Assembly (NCBI GenBank): GCA_905147135.1
Contig: LR990061.1
Location: 8,036,026-8,100,025 of the forward strand
Length of the DNA: 64,000 nt
Reading direction: 5' to 3'
Source of the DNA: Blastobasis lacticolella
Taxonomy: Eukaryota > Arthropoda > Insecta > Lepidoptera > Blastobasidae
Positions within the stretch are counted from its first letter, which is position 1. Every line of letters begins with the position of its first letter. A model generated the notes under the pieces. That model did not search any database, had not been told where the DNA came from, and was given only the letters and a program-made list of their open reading frames with translations. The position numbers and the translations under genes are program-made. This document shows positions 1 through 11,439 of the stretch, in pieces.

Positions 1-224
1 TCACAATCGCCCACATATATCTTGCCTTACACCTATCCTACAACTACTCTTCATCGATCTACACCTACCCTGCACCTACTTTACCCCTACCGATTTTTCT
101 TCTTGCTTTATAAACAAACCTGCCTCTTGAATCACTCTATCTATGCTGAAATCCGTATTAAAATCCAATACGTAGTTTAAAAAATTTAAGCGTCATAGAT
201 ATATAGGGACAGACGGCGGAAAGG

Positions 225-319
225 TTCTGCCGCCAAGCTGCAATACATGTACTGATATGTTCCGGTTTGAAGAATAAGTTAGCCAGCGCATTTCCTGTTA
301 GTCTTCATGGTGACAACGC
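225..319 (+). repeat. Lepidopteran dispersed repeat fragment (TGCCGCCAAGC type)
   Basis: The core reads TTCTGCCGCCAAGCTGCAAT, followed by a 'gttccggtttgaagaataag' stretch. A second, closer-to-consensus copy is at 4979-5096. The repeat is widespread in moth and butterfly genomes, which is a main clue to the host. Bases 1-224 hold nothing I recognise beyond C/T-rich low-complexity sequence at 1-95. Confidence 0.6.
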
Positions 320-330
320 CCCTGGCCGAT

Positions 331-432
331 TCTCGCGCTGTAACATCTAAAATTCGACATTTTCTCTAGTCAAAAACCGGTATTATAACGTCTGTATAAT
401 AAAAAAATCGAATTCGAGATGTCGCACCCTGA
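331..432. repeat. Small MITE-like inverted repeat
   Basis: A left arm starting TCTCGCGCTGTAACATC and a right arm ending GAGATGTCGCACCCTGA are imperfect inverted copies around a short AT-rich centre. A related, longer copy is at 2140-2412 and a single related end is near 7808-7850. It looks like a small non-autonomous DNA element; the exact ends and target duplication are not clear. Confidence 0.4.
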
Positions 433-462
433 GCATAGCCTGCGTAGCGTAACGAAATTGAG

Positions 463-713
463 TCATCATCATCATGACAGTCCACAGCAGGACTATGGGC
501 CTCTCCCACGTAAGAGGACCTTATTGCCGTAATCTCCACGCTTGGGCGGCGGGTTGGAGATAGCAGTTTTATAAATATAACAATGGACAACGCTGCTGCC
601 CATTTCCCAGCCTCCGGAGACTAGATCTTGTGCCTCGAAAACATTAGTCGCCTTGTACGACACCCACGAGTGTTAGGGGTTGGTGCTATTCTTCTCTGCC
701 GGACACCACACGG
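463..713 (-). mobile_element. SINE with CATCAT tail, minus orientation
   Basis: The segment begins with a TCATCATCATCAT tail and runs through 'gggcctctcccac' and 'cttgtacgacacccacgagtg'. It is the reverse complement of the complete copy at 28958-29219, which has an 11-bp target duplication. The pair defines one short retroposon family of about 255 bp. No clear target duplication is visible around this copy. Confidence 0.65.
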
Positions 714-747
714 TCTATACTTAAATACATAAAATAATCATCTTAGC

Positions 748-1085
748 GTTAATGTCCCGGTGGAGCTCTCGAGGACGAGGGCCTGGGGTCCGCCTTGACC
801 ATGATCCAGATTTTGGCAATCAGGTAATTACAGTGTAGCAACTACCTCTGACCTCCGTGACCCTGCTACCATGGGAACCTGACCAGCTTGCAACCTGGAT
901 CATGGTTACAAATTCAGTTGTCTGAATTTGCAGGTTTCATCACCATGTTTTCCCTCACCGTAAGAGCATCGGTTAGAATTCAAAACAACTCAGAAAAGAG
1001 TCATTGGAACATCGTCGCAGCGGGATTCGAACCAGCTACCTCTCGCTTACGAGACGAACACTCAACCGCCCGGCTACCGACACTC
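748..1085 (-). mobile_element. tRNA-derived SINE, minus orientation
   Basis: On the minus strand the right end reads as a tRNA-like head: an A-box-like TAGCCGGGCGG, then a B box inside CTGGTTCGAATCCC. The body contains 'gggcctggggtccgccttgaccatgatccag', shared with copies at 31120-31432, 56391-56698 and 57749-58056. These internal RNA polymerase III promoter boxes are the hallmark of tRNA-derived SINEs. The copy ends about 80 bp upstream of the first visible LST2 exon. Confidence 0.7.
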
Positions 1086-1164
1086 TTACAAGGCATAACA
1101 AAATTTCATAATAACACAAAATATCCAATGCTAAACATTGCTTCTTTATACCCACCCATCATAG

Positions 1165-4007
1165 ATCGAGCGAAGACCTCATCCACCGACTGTTCGTTTG
1201 TATCGCCGGAGTCGCCGATCAGCTACAGACAAACTTCGCGGCGGACCTTCGTAACATATTGAAGTCCGTGTTCGTGATGAACCAGAGTCCGGAGCCCGAG
1301 ACTCCGCCCCCGGGGCCCGAGGACAAGCCCCCGCTAGAGTACGAGGTCAGCGAGGACCAGGTCATACAGAACGGTGGGTATCTATACAGATAATCACATA
1401 TATACACTCTTTATTGCACACAAAATTGCAAAAAAAAAAAATCAACTTTTCAAACATTGTGGGTAAAGCCCTACAACCGATCTCTTCCAGCAACCCTTGT
1501 CTAGATAGAGAAAAAGTACTTATAACACCCCTCTATTTGTAACGCATTGGCGTAACTCTCGGTGTTGCGAATGTATATAGGCAGTGGTGACCACTTTCCA
1601 TCAGGTGGCCCGCTTGCCTGTTTGCCTATATATGTTCATCATTATATATTTAAGAGTATGACTCTTGTCGCTGGAGCAATCGCCACTCTTCTCTCCTGTC
1701 TGCCAACCTCTTCATCTGTTTATAATCTCCAGCGCTGACTTTTTCTTCACGCCCTTCCAATATACATATCTTGGCCTTCCTCTCCCTCTCTTTCCTTCAA
1801 CTTTGCCTTCTATTACTACCGTATGATACAAAACAAAAAAGGACCGTCGCTTAAAAACTGCAATTACAAACCCTAATACCCTTTGCAGGTAGTTCATTCG
1901 ACAGCGTATACTCTGCCGAAGAAGTGTACGCGGACAGTACTTCCGACTCTACAGCTTCCGAGACCAATTCCCGACTAGTTCGTCGGAATACTGTCAACGC
2001 TAGTATGGAGCAGCCAGCTGTGGAGACTAGAAGGAAGTCCAGCGACGCTAACGGGAACCTACAGGCTTCTGTGTCCACGGGGGATCTTACGTACAGGTAT
2101 TTACGTTATTTTTTACAGTAACAAAGCACCTGGGGGTCGATTCTCGTGCTGTAACATCTAAAATTCGACTGTCAGCGATAGTACCTGTACTATAATAAGC
2201 TGTACCTGTTGTGATTTTTTTCTGTATGTCTATTTTGTATACTATTTATTGTGCACAATAAATGTTGAATAAATAGTTGGAAAAAGATGTTTTGGCTGCA
2301 AGACACATTTCAGTTTCACATTTCATTATTAACGGAGATTTGTGCATTTATTATTAATGGAGAATGGAGAGAAAAAATGTCGAATTCGAAACGTCACAGC
2401 GCGAGAACTAAGCGCTTGTGGTTCTGCATTGTTGCCTGCAGGCTAAATCGTATATGTTCTAGGCGACAGTTACCGGTTATTATCAAATCTAAGTATTTAA
2501 AATATTTAATTGTATGTTACTTACTTTTTAAACTTATTTATGTTTATTACTAACTTCCTTCTTAATTGGAGTTCTTATTAAACCTTTGATACCATGTGGA
2601 AACCCTACATTAATGATATGGCAAAACGTGTCAATCAACGTCAATTTTAGCTGCCTATACAGCCATTTTCACGAAATGGTCGGCCCGTCATGAGGTTATA
2701 TAATAATAATATTATTTATTTATTTCGCTTACAACATTTATAACATTATATAGGTAGGTACGTTATTATATTAGGTACTTAATATGCAGTGAGAGCCTGG
2801 AGACCGAACTAGATTCGAGATCTGTACTACAGCCACCAGGCCCCACTCCGGATCCTAGGTTTTATGGAGATATTATACAATTGAATATTGATATAAATCA
2901 TTATATTATCATTTCTAGTGGATGTACACGTGTAACCTGAGCTGTGTACACCGGATGGGCCGTGTCCCAGCGTATATGTACGACATCTTGCACGTGTGCG
3001 GTAAAAAGGCTCGTGATGCCCGTACGTTAGTTGGGTGCCAGGCATCCGGATGTGTGGTCTTTTTGTTGCCTGCAGCCTAAATTGAAGGCGTCTATAATGA
3101 TCAGGGAATACACTCCGGTGCCAACCTTTGAGGTGTCGGTAACATGCCTTTTGACGAACCCCATGTTATAGTGCAGAGGAAAGACTTTCAGAGGGAGCAT
3201 GCATGGTATTGCTTGCCAAATTTCAAGATTTAACGGTCAACGGAAAGTATCCATTAGGTTTAGATTTCCGAGCGTCTAAATATGCGGTATAAACAGCCGT
3301 ATTTTCGATTGTGTTGACTTAGAAATTCGATTTTTATAGACCAGTCGGTTGCAGTTCCTCACAGTCACTCTTTTCCAGCAGAGACCGCGCTCGCACGGCC
3401 GGGGGGTCGCCCCCCGCGGGTGGGGAGTCCCCCACGGGGTCCACAGTGGAGCGTGCCCCAGAGTGGGTTCCTGATATTGCTGCGCCGGCCTGTATGCGTT
3501 GCCGGGCACACTTCACGGCATTCCGGCGGCGGCACCATTGCCGGAACTGCGGTGAGTGATACGATAGAATTACACGTACGTACACGCACACACAACCACA
3601 CCATACACCCATGATTGACCAACCACACAGCACGGTGATTCCCCAGAATGCCCAACATGTATTGGCTTGAATGAAGACGCGGAACATATTTTCTTCGGTC
3701 GCCCACGATACCCTGATGCACGGAACAGGTGGGAATCAACGTTGGGAATGAAAGTGAGGCCAAATTATATGGTGACTGCCATGCTACTTTCGGAAGCGAA
3801 TTGGTAAGCAAAAAGTTTGTACGCTACCGAAGTACTAAAAGACCTGCGGACTGCTGAAAGAGCACGCAAAAAGGCAATTGTAGACGCAAGTACATAACAA
3901 GAGGAAGTAGCTAGACTAGGCCCTGTCGCGATTCCATGGGGACAACGGAGGCAAGAAGAAAAGGAGAAAAAAAGACATACAACCACACACACATACACAC
4001 ACAGATA

Positions 4008-4039
<32 letters not shown>

Positions 4040-5357
4040 TATACAACCACACACACATACACCCAAAGACAGAGAGAGAGAGACACACATAGACATACAG
4101 ACAGACTAAATAAGAAATAAAACTAGTAACAGGCACTCCGATTTGGCTGGAGCCGACCAACCGTCAGTTGCAGTGGATACTAATCCTTACGTTGCACAGA
4201 ATAAAGTCGCATACAAGTGAAGTTCATTGTCTTGTAAGTTATAACGATTTTGACTAGATTAGATCCTCCACACAGCATGATGCATCAGATTATTCTTTTG
4301 AGAATACAAGACGCTGTTTTCTGTCTCAGATTGTATAAAAACCCAATATCCTGGGATACCTGGCCTTAAAAATACACAACGGTAAATGCCGGACACTACT
4401 ACACGACAAAGCTCCCAACACTAACATAACATATAATTATTTATTTCGAAACTTTTACAAGCTATATAAATACAATGTATGTACTTGGAATACAGTTAGC
4501 ACAGATATTTATAGTACGGAGGTAAATTACATTATCATAGTAGCACTAGTACAAACAAATGTCATTATTACGTTCTTATCAAGATCATTATTACGTTTCT
4601 TAGCAACAATAGGGGATTTTCAGACAGCTACTTTAAAAAGTAAAAAGTGTTGTTCGGTCGTACCTCACTAGATGGCGCTGCTTAAACAACATTCTCAAGT
4701 ATTGAATTAGTTAACCGAAGTTACTCGGAAAGGTGTATCGTGAAAATATACTTCGTTTTAGTACCTTTTCTGAGGAGAAAGCGCATAATGTGTACATTAT
4801 TATACATCTAACAGGCTCTTTTTGATTTTTTTTAAGAATCGTGTCTAACAACGCCATCTATTACAATGATTTGTACTTATTTTTATTTTTACGACTTTCG
4901 GAAAATCTCCCTTTCAACTATCAGGTGGTAAGACTCTGTCAATCCTGAGGAATCCGCCTGGGCGATTATCTTTATCTATTTCTGCCGCCAAGCAACAATG
5001 CTTGCATTGTTGTGTTCCGGATTGAAGGATAAGGTAGCCAGCGAAATTACAGGCATGAGCCATTTCATCTTAGTCCTCACAGTGACAGCATTGTTTTGCA
5101 TTTTTGTTAGCCGCAACCTAAATGTAAGAAACGTAGATGTTATGAGCGACAGTTACCACATACCGCTTGTCGCTGAAGCATAAAAACTGACTACTCCAAC
5201 TAACCTAATCCAACCTTTCCCCGACACAGGCAAAGTATTCTGCGCATCGTGTAGCTCGAACTCCGTGCCTCTCCCGCGCTTCGGCCAGATGAAGCCTGTA
5301 CGGGTTTGCGAAGAATGCTTCCGAGGGCTCGCGGACGCCTGTCGTCGTACCCGGTGA
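1165..5357 (+). CDS. LST2: Lateral signaling target protein 2 homologue (FYVE zinc finger), 3' part of gene
   Basis: Four coding exons join in frame: 1165-1373, 1889-2096, 3340-3551 and 5230-5357, each intron having GT/AG ends. They give 251 residues up to a TGA stop; the first exons lie off the left edge. The first visible exon encodes '[19 protein letters not shown]', a conserved LST2 block, and the second has 'SVYSAEEVY'. The last two form one FYVE finger: [18 protein letters not shown], then FCASCSS and RVCEEC. FYVE domains bind phosphatidylinositol 3-phosphate on endosomes, and LST2/ZFYVE28 is known as a negative regulator of EGF receptor signalling. The exon 2 to exon 3 joint restores an Arg codon and the exon 3 to exon 4 joint restores the Gly of the finger, so the model is firm. 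The stop codon overlaps a good donor (CG|GTGAGA), so a longer isoform is possible. Confidence 0.92.
1561..1632 (+). repeat. Lepidopteran dispersed repeat end (CCATCAGGTGGCCCG type)
   Basis: The segment contains TCCATCAGGTGGCCCGCTTG followed by 'cctgtttgcctatat'. A second, more decayed copy is at 5533-5612. This stretch is common at the 3' end of dispersed repeats in Lepidoptera. It sits in the LST2 intron between the exons ending at 1373 and starting at 1889; the rest of that intron shows only low-complexity sequence. Confidence 0.55.
2140..2412. repeat. MITE-like element in LST2 intron
   Basis: The left arm TCTCGTGCTGTAACATC and the right arm 'aacgtcacagcgcgagaa' are inverted copies about 270 bp apart, related to the element at 331-432. 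There is no coding capacity. The rest of this intron (2413-3339) holds AT-rich sequence with a TTATTTATTTATTT stretch near 2710 and no recognisable gene. Confidence 0.45.
3634..3895 (+). pseudogene. 3' end of an R1/I-group LINE reverse-transcriptase ORF
   Basis: One reading frame gives '[16 protein letters not shown]', then '[11 protein letters not shown]' and '[18 protein letters not shown]', a stop, then '[17 protein letters not shown]'. A CCHC-type cysteine-histidine motif followed by such a tail is typical of the C-terminus of R1-like non-LTR retrotransposons. This copy lies in the last visible LST2 intron, is 5'-truncated and carries a stop, so it is inactive. Confidence 0.65.
3976..4110. 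repeat. AC/AG microsatellite cluster
   Basis: Alternating runs of (AC)n and (AG)n, including an uninterrupted run of about 20 bases of AG around 4010-4028. It lies in the last LST2 intron just downstream of the R1-like fragment, a common place for simple repeats to grow. The rest of the intron (4111-4978) shows no gene. Confidence 0.85.
4979..5096 (+). repeat. Lepidopteran dispersed repeat copy (TGCCGCCAAGC type)
   Basis: The segment contains TGCCGCCAAGCAACAATGCT, then 'gttgtgttccggattgaagg' and a 'gtagccagcgaaattacagg' block. It is the same family as 225-319 but less diverged. It ends about 130 bp before the final FYVE exon. Confidence 0.65.
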
Positions 5358-5532
5358 GAGGAACCAGGATCAGGGTCCAGCTCAGGCGAAAGACACAAAT
5401 AATACCTACAGATATCGGCGGTACAGCTCACATCGGCTAGTGGAATGAGCTCCCAGCCACAGTGTTTTCTTCGGACTATGACATGGGATCGTTCAAGGTA
5501 TATTAGAGGTCTATTCGCATTGGTAACTCCCC

Positions 5533-5612
5533 TGGTGTTGCTGATGTCCATAGGCGGCGGTAACCACGCACCATAAGGGGGCCTGCTTGCCTTTCTGCCG
5601 TATAACATAAAA
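5533..5612 (+). repeat. Diverged lepidopteran repeat end with A-rich tail
   Basis: 'aggcggcggtaaccacgcac', then 'ggcctgcttgcctttctgcc' and an A-rich tail match the repeat end at 1561-1632 with many changes. The A-rich tail contains AATAAA at 5615-5620, which might serve as the LST2 polyadenylation signal about 260 bp past the stop; that role is inference. Confidence 0.45.
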
Positions 5613-5620
5613 AAAATAAA

Positions 5621-8600
5621 AAAGGAGTTCGGCTTGTACGAAGCTGTCACTAACCGATGTGTGTTACATAGTTGCCGCTTTAGTGTAAGTTAGGTTATTG
5701 CAAGATGGCGGACTTGATGCGCTCGTGAGCGACCCCTTTTTGGTTACGATGAAGTTACTCGAGTACTTGTTTTCTCGACTGGTTGTTACGGATTTTTCTG
5801 TGGCCATGTGGGTTGCCCATGAATGGAGACCGAAAGCAGAAAGAGATTGTAAACGACTGTCGTCGGATGTACCTCTATGGTCTATTACTGCACTCTGTTT
5901 CTTTTCTCGCTGGCCTAGTGTCGCTTTATTTCGTTATTATGTGCTAACTAGTCTAATTAAAAAAACACATACCTCTCCCTTTATTGTTCTTGTATACCTT
6001 CTATGAAAAAATATCTTGTTTCACAACCAATTTTAACCCTTATCGACAAAAATATAGAAAAATCTTAGTATCAGATCTAAGCCGAGATATTGACGCCAAG
6101 ATTATGGTGTGCTGCTCATTAGAATTTCGTAGGTAGCCTTCAACCCTTAAACCACCCGGGCCTTTTGAGATGACGTACGTGTTAAAGTTTTGACCCTGGG
6201 ATATTCTCTGGACTCACAAGGTATGGGGTTATGCTCATGGGCGTTGAGAGTTTGCCACTTGACTGACAGGTCTGTTGACTGTGGCTTTTCTGTTCTGTTT
6301 CGGTAAAGCAACTCGATGCGTATTAGGCATATGCCACGTTCGCGAAATGACACATTGGCATTTCCTAAATGTCATATTCGCAAAACGACAAATTGTTAGA
6401 TCTCATGACTAGAGTTGTAAAACTTTATTGTACGAGATGTGATATTTTACTAGTTTGGCATTTTGAGGATGTGACATTTTGAGAAATGACATTTTGCAAT
6501 TGTATAATTTTGCGTCAAGGTGTTATTTCGCGAATTTGCACCCAATCGCTCGGAAGTGTTGCTGTATTGTGTACCTACCTAAAATTCTAATTTATGCTAC
6601 AGTTATCTATTTGATCTCTAAATATTGATAATTGAGAATACATGAGAGGAGCAAACTGCTACTGAAGTATTTCAATCTATCCACGATTTAGATGAGTCCT
6701 ATTCGAAGTATGCTCACTCACATAAAAGTTAGCTGGTTTTGAATTTTAGCTCGACGTTGAATTTAACTTTGTTTGTTTTGTGAGCTATCCGTTTAGGACA
6801 TACTACAGTGGCGCTGCTCGATTGCTAACTGTGGTTATAGGACACAAGTATTTATTAGTTTCAATTTCGTCCACCGGAACAGAAAAGGTTGCATATAAAT
6901 AAAGCTCAATGTTGACGGATTAGTTCGGTGCAGAAACGTTCATTCATTCGATGAAATATTACATAATTCTATTTTATTTTACCGTGTGTTTTTGTATTTT
7001 TACCTTTACAAAGATGACTCGATGGGAAGAACGTTTGTAAAACGTAAAATTTGCAAAAGATAAGTGAGAAGTTACCCTATGTAATAATATTACAGTTACA
7101 TGCAGGGTAAATCCTCATTGGACCTTTTATTACTGACGGTCTATATTACCTGGTAACTTTTCAGTTATTAATTTTGTTAATGAATGCTGACCATCATCAT
7201 AACCTCAACTAATCAAATGAATAACATTTCTGTTCCGTTTCGATTATTCCAATTGTCTTTATAAAAGTTTAATTAGCCATTTAGTTGTTGACTAAGAAAT
7301 CACAAATGTTGCGATTTATTCGGATTCTTTGTTGTTTTGTGCAGTTTGTTCATTATTTTTGTATAATTATTGTCTTATGTTTAATCGAAATGCCAATGAT
7401 ATGTTGATGTAATCAATTATTGTTAACGCACTCCTCCCAAACTGATTTGTTGTAGTACCTATATCCGAATAAATGCGTGAATATATTTTCCATTTTGACT
7501 GAATGTATCAGATTGAAATACTAAAACGAAAACTTCTGATATGTAGCTCTCTTTCTTATTAACGTTGCTACGTACTTTTGCTAGTTGTAATTGATTGATC
7601 TTGTTACATGCGACGTAATGTGCAAACGGCTGTATATTAGAATCGCCTGTTGTAATAGAAGTCATTTTGCCAAGTTCACACAATCCTCTGTAGAGAACAA
7701 GGGCCCTTTTATACCAGGACAGGCCGAGACAGTCCAGTGAGCCAGTCCAATGAAAACAACGGGATTGGAATGACATTCCATTGTTATCATTAGACTGGCT
7801 TACAGGGGAGTAATTCTCGCTCTGTGACATCTCGAATTTGACATTTTTTCTAGCCACAAATGTCTATTAATAATGACATTGAAATGTCTATTGCAACCAG
7901 AAAATATTTTCTCAAATATCTGCGCAGTCGTATATTGCCGAAGATCAATTTCTGTGACGTTTTAATACAGTTTTTGGCAAGAGAAAATATCAAAATTGAC
8001 CTCGTATAAATTGCCGCAAAAAATATATGTAGGTAGTCCTAGGCCAAGCTAGTTTATCCTAAACGTGTCGTGTGATTAAACTGACTTTTCCTAGGATAAA
8101 CCGCCTGCGGCCTGAAATTGGGTTATGGCCTATACTATTGTATATATGGCAGTGTGTACAGTCTGTACATTTTTTGTAGAACACGACTTTCACAGACTGT
8201 ATACGTAAAATTTAGGAAGCCACATACATATACTTACCTATTATCATACATACATACCGTAACGCCTTTCTAAAAGAGCGAATTATGTGCAAAACTGAGA
8301 TGATTATTATTACACAGGTCAGACTAATACACGCCGCGGATTCGACTAGTAACTAGTGTCACAGTGTTTATAACTACAGTCATCTGCGTCGTAACATACC
8401 AACTCCTGTTAGTTGTCGAGTTACCAACAGAGTTACCAACGATGTGTCAGTTGTCGGTGTTCCAAGCCGCCGAAAGTTGCGTGGCTTATGCCGGCTACAG
8501 ACTGTTGTCTGAAGCATTTAACACTGTAGTTATAAGATAGGTATATTTACTGTTTACCTGTACTCTAGTTACTAGTGAATCTAGTACAAATTCATTGTTA

Positions 8601-9682
8601 TAAACGTCACTTGCATTTTCTACTAACACAATGAAAGTAATAAACATTGTTTTGGGTAATATAATAATGGACTTCCCTTTCAAGTGTTGATGGTAATATA
8701 GTACGTATAGATGTAGTGAATAATATTCTATTGTAGATAATGTCAAAACTGTAGACCATGCAAATGACGTCACTTAGCCCCAAAGTATAAAAAAGTTTTA
8801 TAAGGGCGTTCAAATTAAATATATTTTTATGTATACCTCTAACAAATGTTTATATTTTTCAAGTAAATCTTAGCGTAATGAATAAGTAAATGAATAATAA
8901 TAAGTAATAAAAAAACGACAAAATATTCCATAATTTTTGTATTCGATTGTTTTAGTCTCTGATATTTTTATTGTCTACTAGATTTAAGGATGTATATGTA
9001 AATTTTGTAAAGGTTATGTATTGTTAGCGCTTAATCCATAATAGTAATGTTGATAGTAGATTAGAGTAGCCTTTTTTATATCTCGTATTGGTAGTTCTGC
9101 CACCTGTGTTATTTTCAAAGCTACACTACTGCATTCAACATGTACTACTCAGACTAGTACTATAATAGAGTTTTTGTATAGCAACTGTTCAAACTGTATC
9201 AAGTAATACAGATGGCAGAAGTAGCAGTACCTATATCCTATTAAAGAGGTGACATATGTATTACAAAGAGTTATCTGAACGTGACACAGTTTATTCCAGA
9301 ATGTTACCAGGCAACGGTTTTAATATTCCTATTGTCCAGTGGGATTCAAAGTCGTCGAACTGACAGATACCTCTTGTTATAAAATAATGAAAGACCACAA
9401 TGTTAAGTGATAAGATTACTGTTTTGGATTTTAATTATGTAAATAGATATATTATTAGATCATTGGTTGTTTGATTTTTTTACTGGACAAGAATACTTCT
9501 GTTAAAAGTTCCGGTTTCTGATACGTATTTCAATACATTGATTAGCTAACAGACTGTCACATTTAACAATTTGTTAAACCACTGTGGGTTCCTGAAAGGC
9601 CATTTACCTTAAAATTAGCTAATCGATCGTTAACAGGTGATTTATTTTTGCGTATGGCAACCCCAGCTAAAATCAGTTACAT
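5621..9682. other. Gene-free AT-rich stretch
   Basis: I see no exon-like or domain-bearing reading frame. Between 6335 and 6545 there are several copies of a 'gacattttg/gcgaaatgaca' motif that look like a decayed dispersed repeat. Around 7808-7850 lies a single arm related to the MITE at 331-432. The open frame at 5698-6006 has no recognisable domain and is probably LST2 3' flank by chance. Confidence 0.5.
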
Positions 9683-10882
9683 CATAGCCTCCTTCATCTT
9701 ACAAGCCATGCTGTAGCACGGAACGGCAACGTCGATGTAAACCGATTTACTCATTGTTTACATGTCAATGTGCGGGAAAATTATGAATTTCTGCTGAATG
9801 CTGGTGATAAATTTAAAATATATTGATAAATCTGTAAATTAACACGTTTGTATGGACCATCTACGAAGGTAAATAAAAGTAAATATATTTATAATTGTGC
9901 TAAAATTGGATAAATACGATTTTTGAAAAACAATCCTTGACCATTTTTGTTGTTCGTTTTTAGCTTATTTCATAAATCAAATTCTGTTGTATATTCGTAA
10001 TCTTTCTCTAACAGATGCCAAGGCATTTTTGCATTTGAAAAATGCAAGTAAAATTATGATTAAACCATAAAAATGGGAAAGATGCTGTGCCGATGTTTTG
10101 CTTTCCAAAAGATGTAATTCTATTAAATAAATTGACTTCTGCTATTCCCCAAGCATGCTGGAGTCCCACCAAAGGATCTTTTGTAAGCAGCAAACATTTT
10201 TGCATTGTGAAAGTTATCACAACTACTTTAAACCACGATCTCTGATTATCCACGATGATCTAAGCATTTAAAAAGTATATAGGTACAATAAGTAAGTAAG
10301 TAGTTAGTTTTTATATACTTAGGCACTTAAATAAGACTGTTTAAAATCTATTATACCTAATATTTAATAAATTGGGCAATATTTTGGCTGGCATAGATTA
10401 TTTTATTTCATAATAGCTTTTGGTCGCGACTGCGTCCGCATAAAATTCTGCTATAACGTGCCGGACCCGTTCTTGCGGGAATCACATTAAATATCGGGAT
10501 AAATTATAGCATATGTGTTATTCGGGGCTATATTCTATATAACTGCCTAATTTTATTAAAATACGATCAGTAGTTTTTGCGTAAAGGTGTAACAAACATC
10601 CATTACGTACAAAACCAAACATAGATTATATTTCGCATTTATAATATTAGGATAATACAATTGCAAGTAGGTATATAGGTAAATAGGACAAGAATCTATC
10701 CAATTACATATTATCTAACTAATGTATATACTTATTAATATACTTTATCACTTAAATAACTAATAACATAAAACGACGACGACCGCGATGATAGTTTTAC
10801 AGAAGGTTTCAGGTTCACTAAAATTCAAAAATGCGACGTTGTCAAACTTCTGCGCATGGCTTGTAAGATGAAGGAGGCTATG
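9683..10882. repeat. 29-bp perfect inverted repeat, 1.1 kb apart
   Basis: Bases 9683-9711 and 10854-10882 are exact reverse complements over 29 bases (core GGCTTGTAAGATGAAGGAGG on + at the right copy). The 1142 bp between them have no recognised gene. The region 10552-10660 contains a 'cagtagtttttgcg' piece common in moth repeats. The pair could be the two ends of a decayed element, but I see no target duplication. Confidence 0.6.
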
Positions 10883-11167
10883 GTTACATTCATTCACTCA
10901 TTTATGTTTTGTTTCTGTCTAACGCATAGATTTGTCTCTGTCCCTAGGGGCCTTTTGAAGACAAAATCGAATGTGATATTTAACTTTTTGATAAAACTGG
11001 CAGCGATTGTAAAGTTTTCGTGTAAATATGAAAATTTTTGAATAAAATAAACAATAATAAATAAATAAATAATCGTGGACATGTGGACAATCGTGGTGAT
11101 AAACAGAGCGAGAAAATAGAACTTATAACAATATTAATGTTATAGAGTCACGGGTTCCAGTGTGTCT

Positions 11168-11338
11168 GTAATCCCATCATCATCATCATCATCTTTAGGC
11201 AGGTAGGTAGGTCCGGGTCCACTGCTGAAAACAGGCCTTTCACGACTTGCACTCCGGTCGACTCTGTTATCTTGCATCCATCGGCTCCCTAGGACCTTAA
11301 AAGAAGGTCGTCCGTCCATCTCTTGGGAGGCCATTTAG
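11168..11338 (-). mobile_element. 3' end of a dispersed retroposon with CATCAT tail
   Basis: A (CAT)n tail at 11175-11191 is followed by 'ggcaggtaggtaggtccgg', 'actgctgaaaacaggcc' and 'ccatctcttgggaggcc'. This order, read on the minus strand, matches the 3' region of LINE-derived repeats common in Lepidoptera. It is short and has no reading frame of its own. Confidence 0.5.
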
Positions 11339-11439
11339 TTCGCCACTCAACAACATCCGCCCCATCGGCTATCGATTCTGTGAGTTTCTTCCAATAATCC
11401 TATTAGTTAAATCCTGCTAGACCAAGACTAGGTTTCTTG

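Noticed and set aside
888..1262. 124-residue open frame before the first visible LST2 exon
   Set aside because: Most of it is the tRNA-derived SINE in reverse; the real exon is in another frame and begins after an AG acceptor at 1164.
3765..4160. 131-residue frame with runs of Val, Cys, Leu and Ser resembling a membrane protein
   Set aside because: It is a translation of the AC/AG microsatellite in the LST2 intron.
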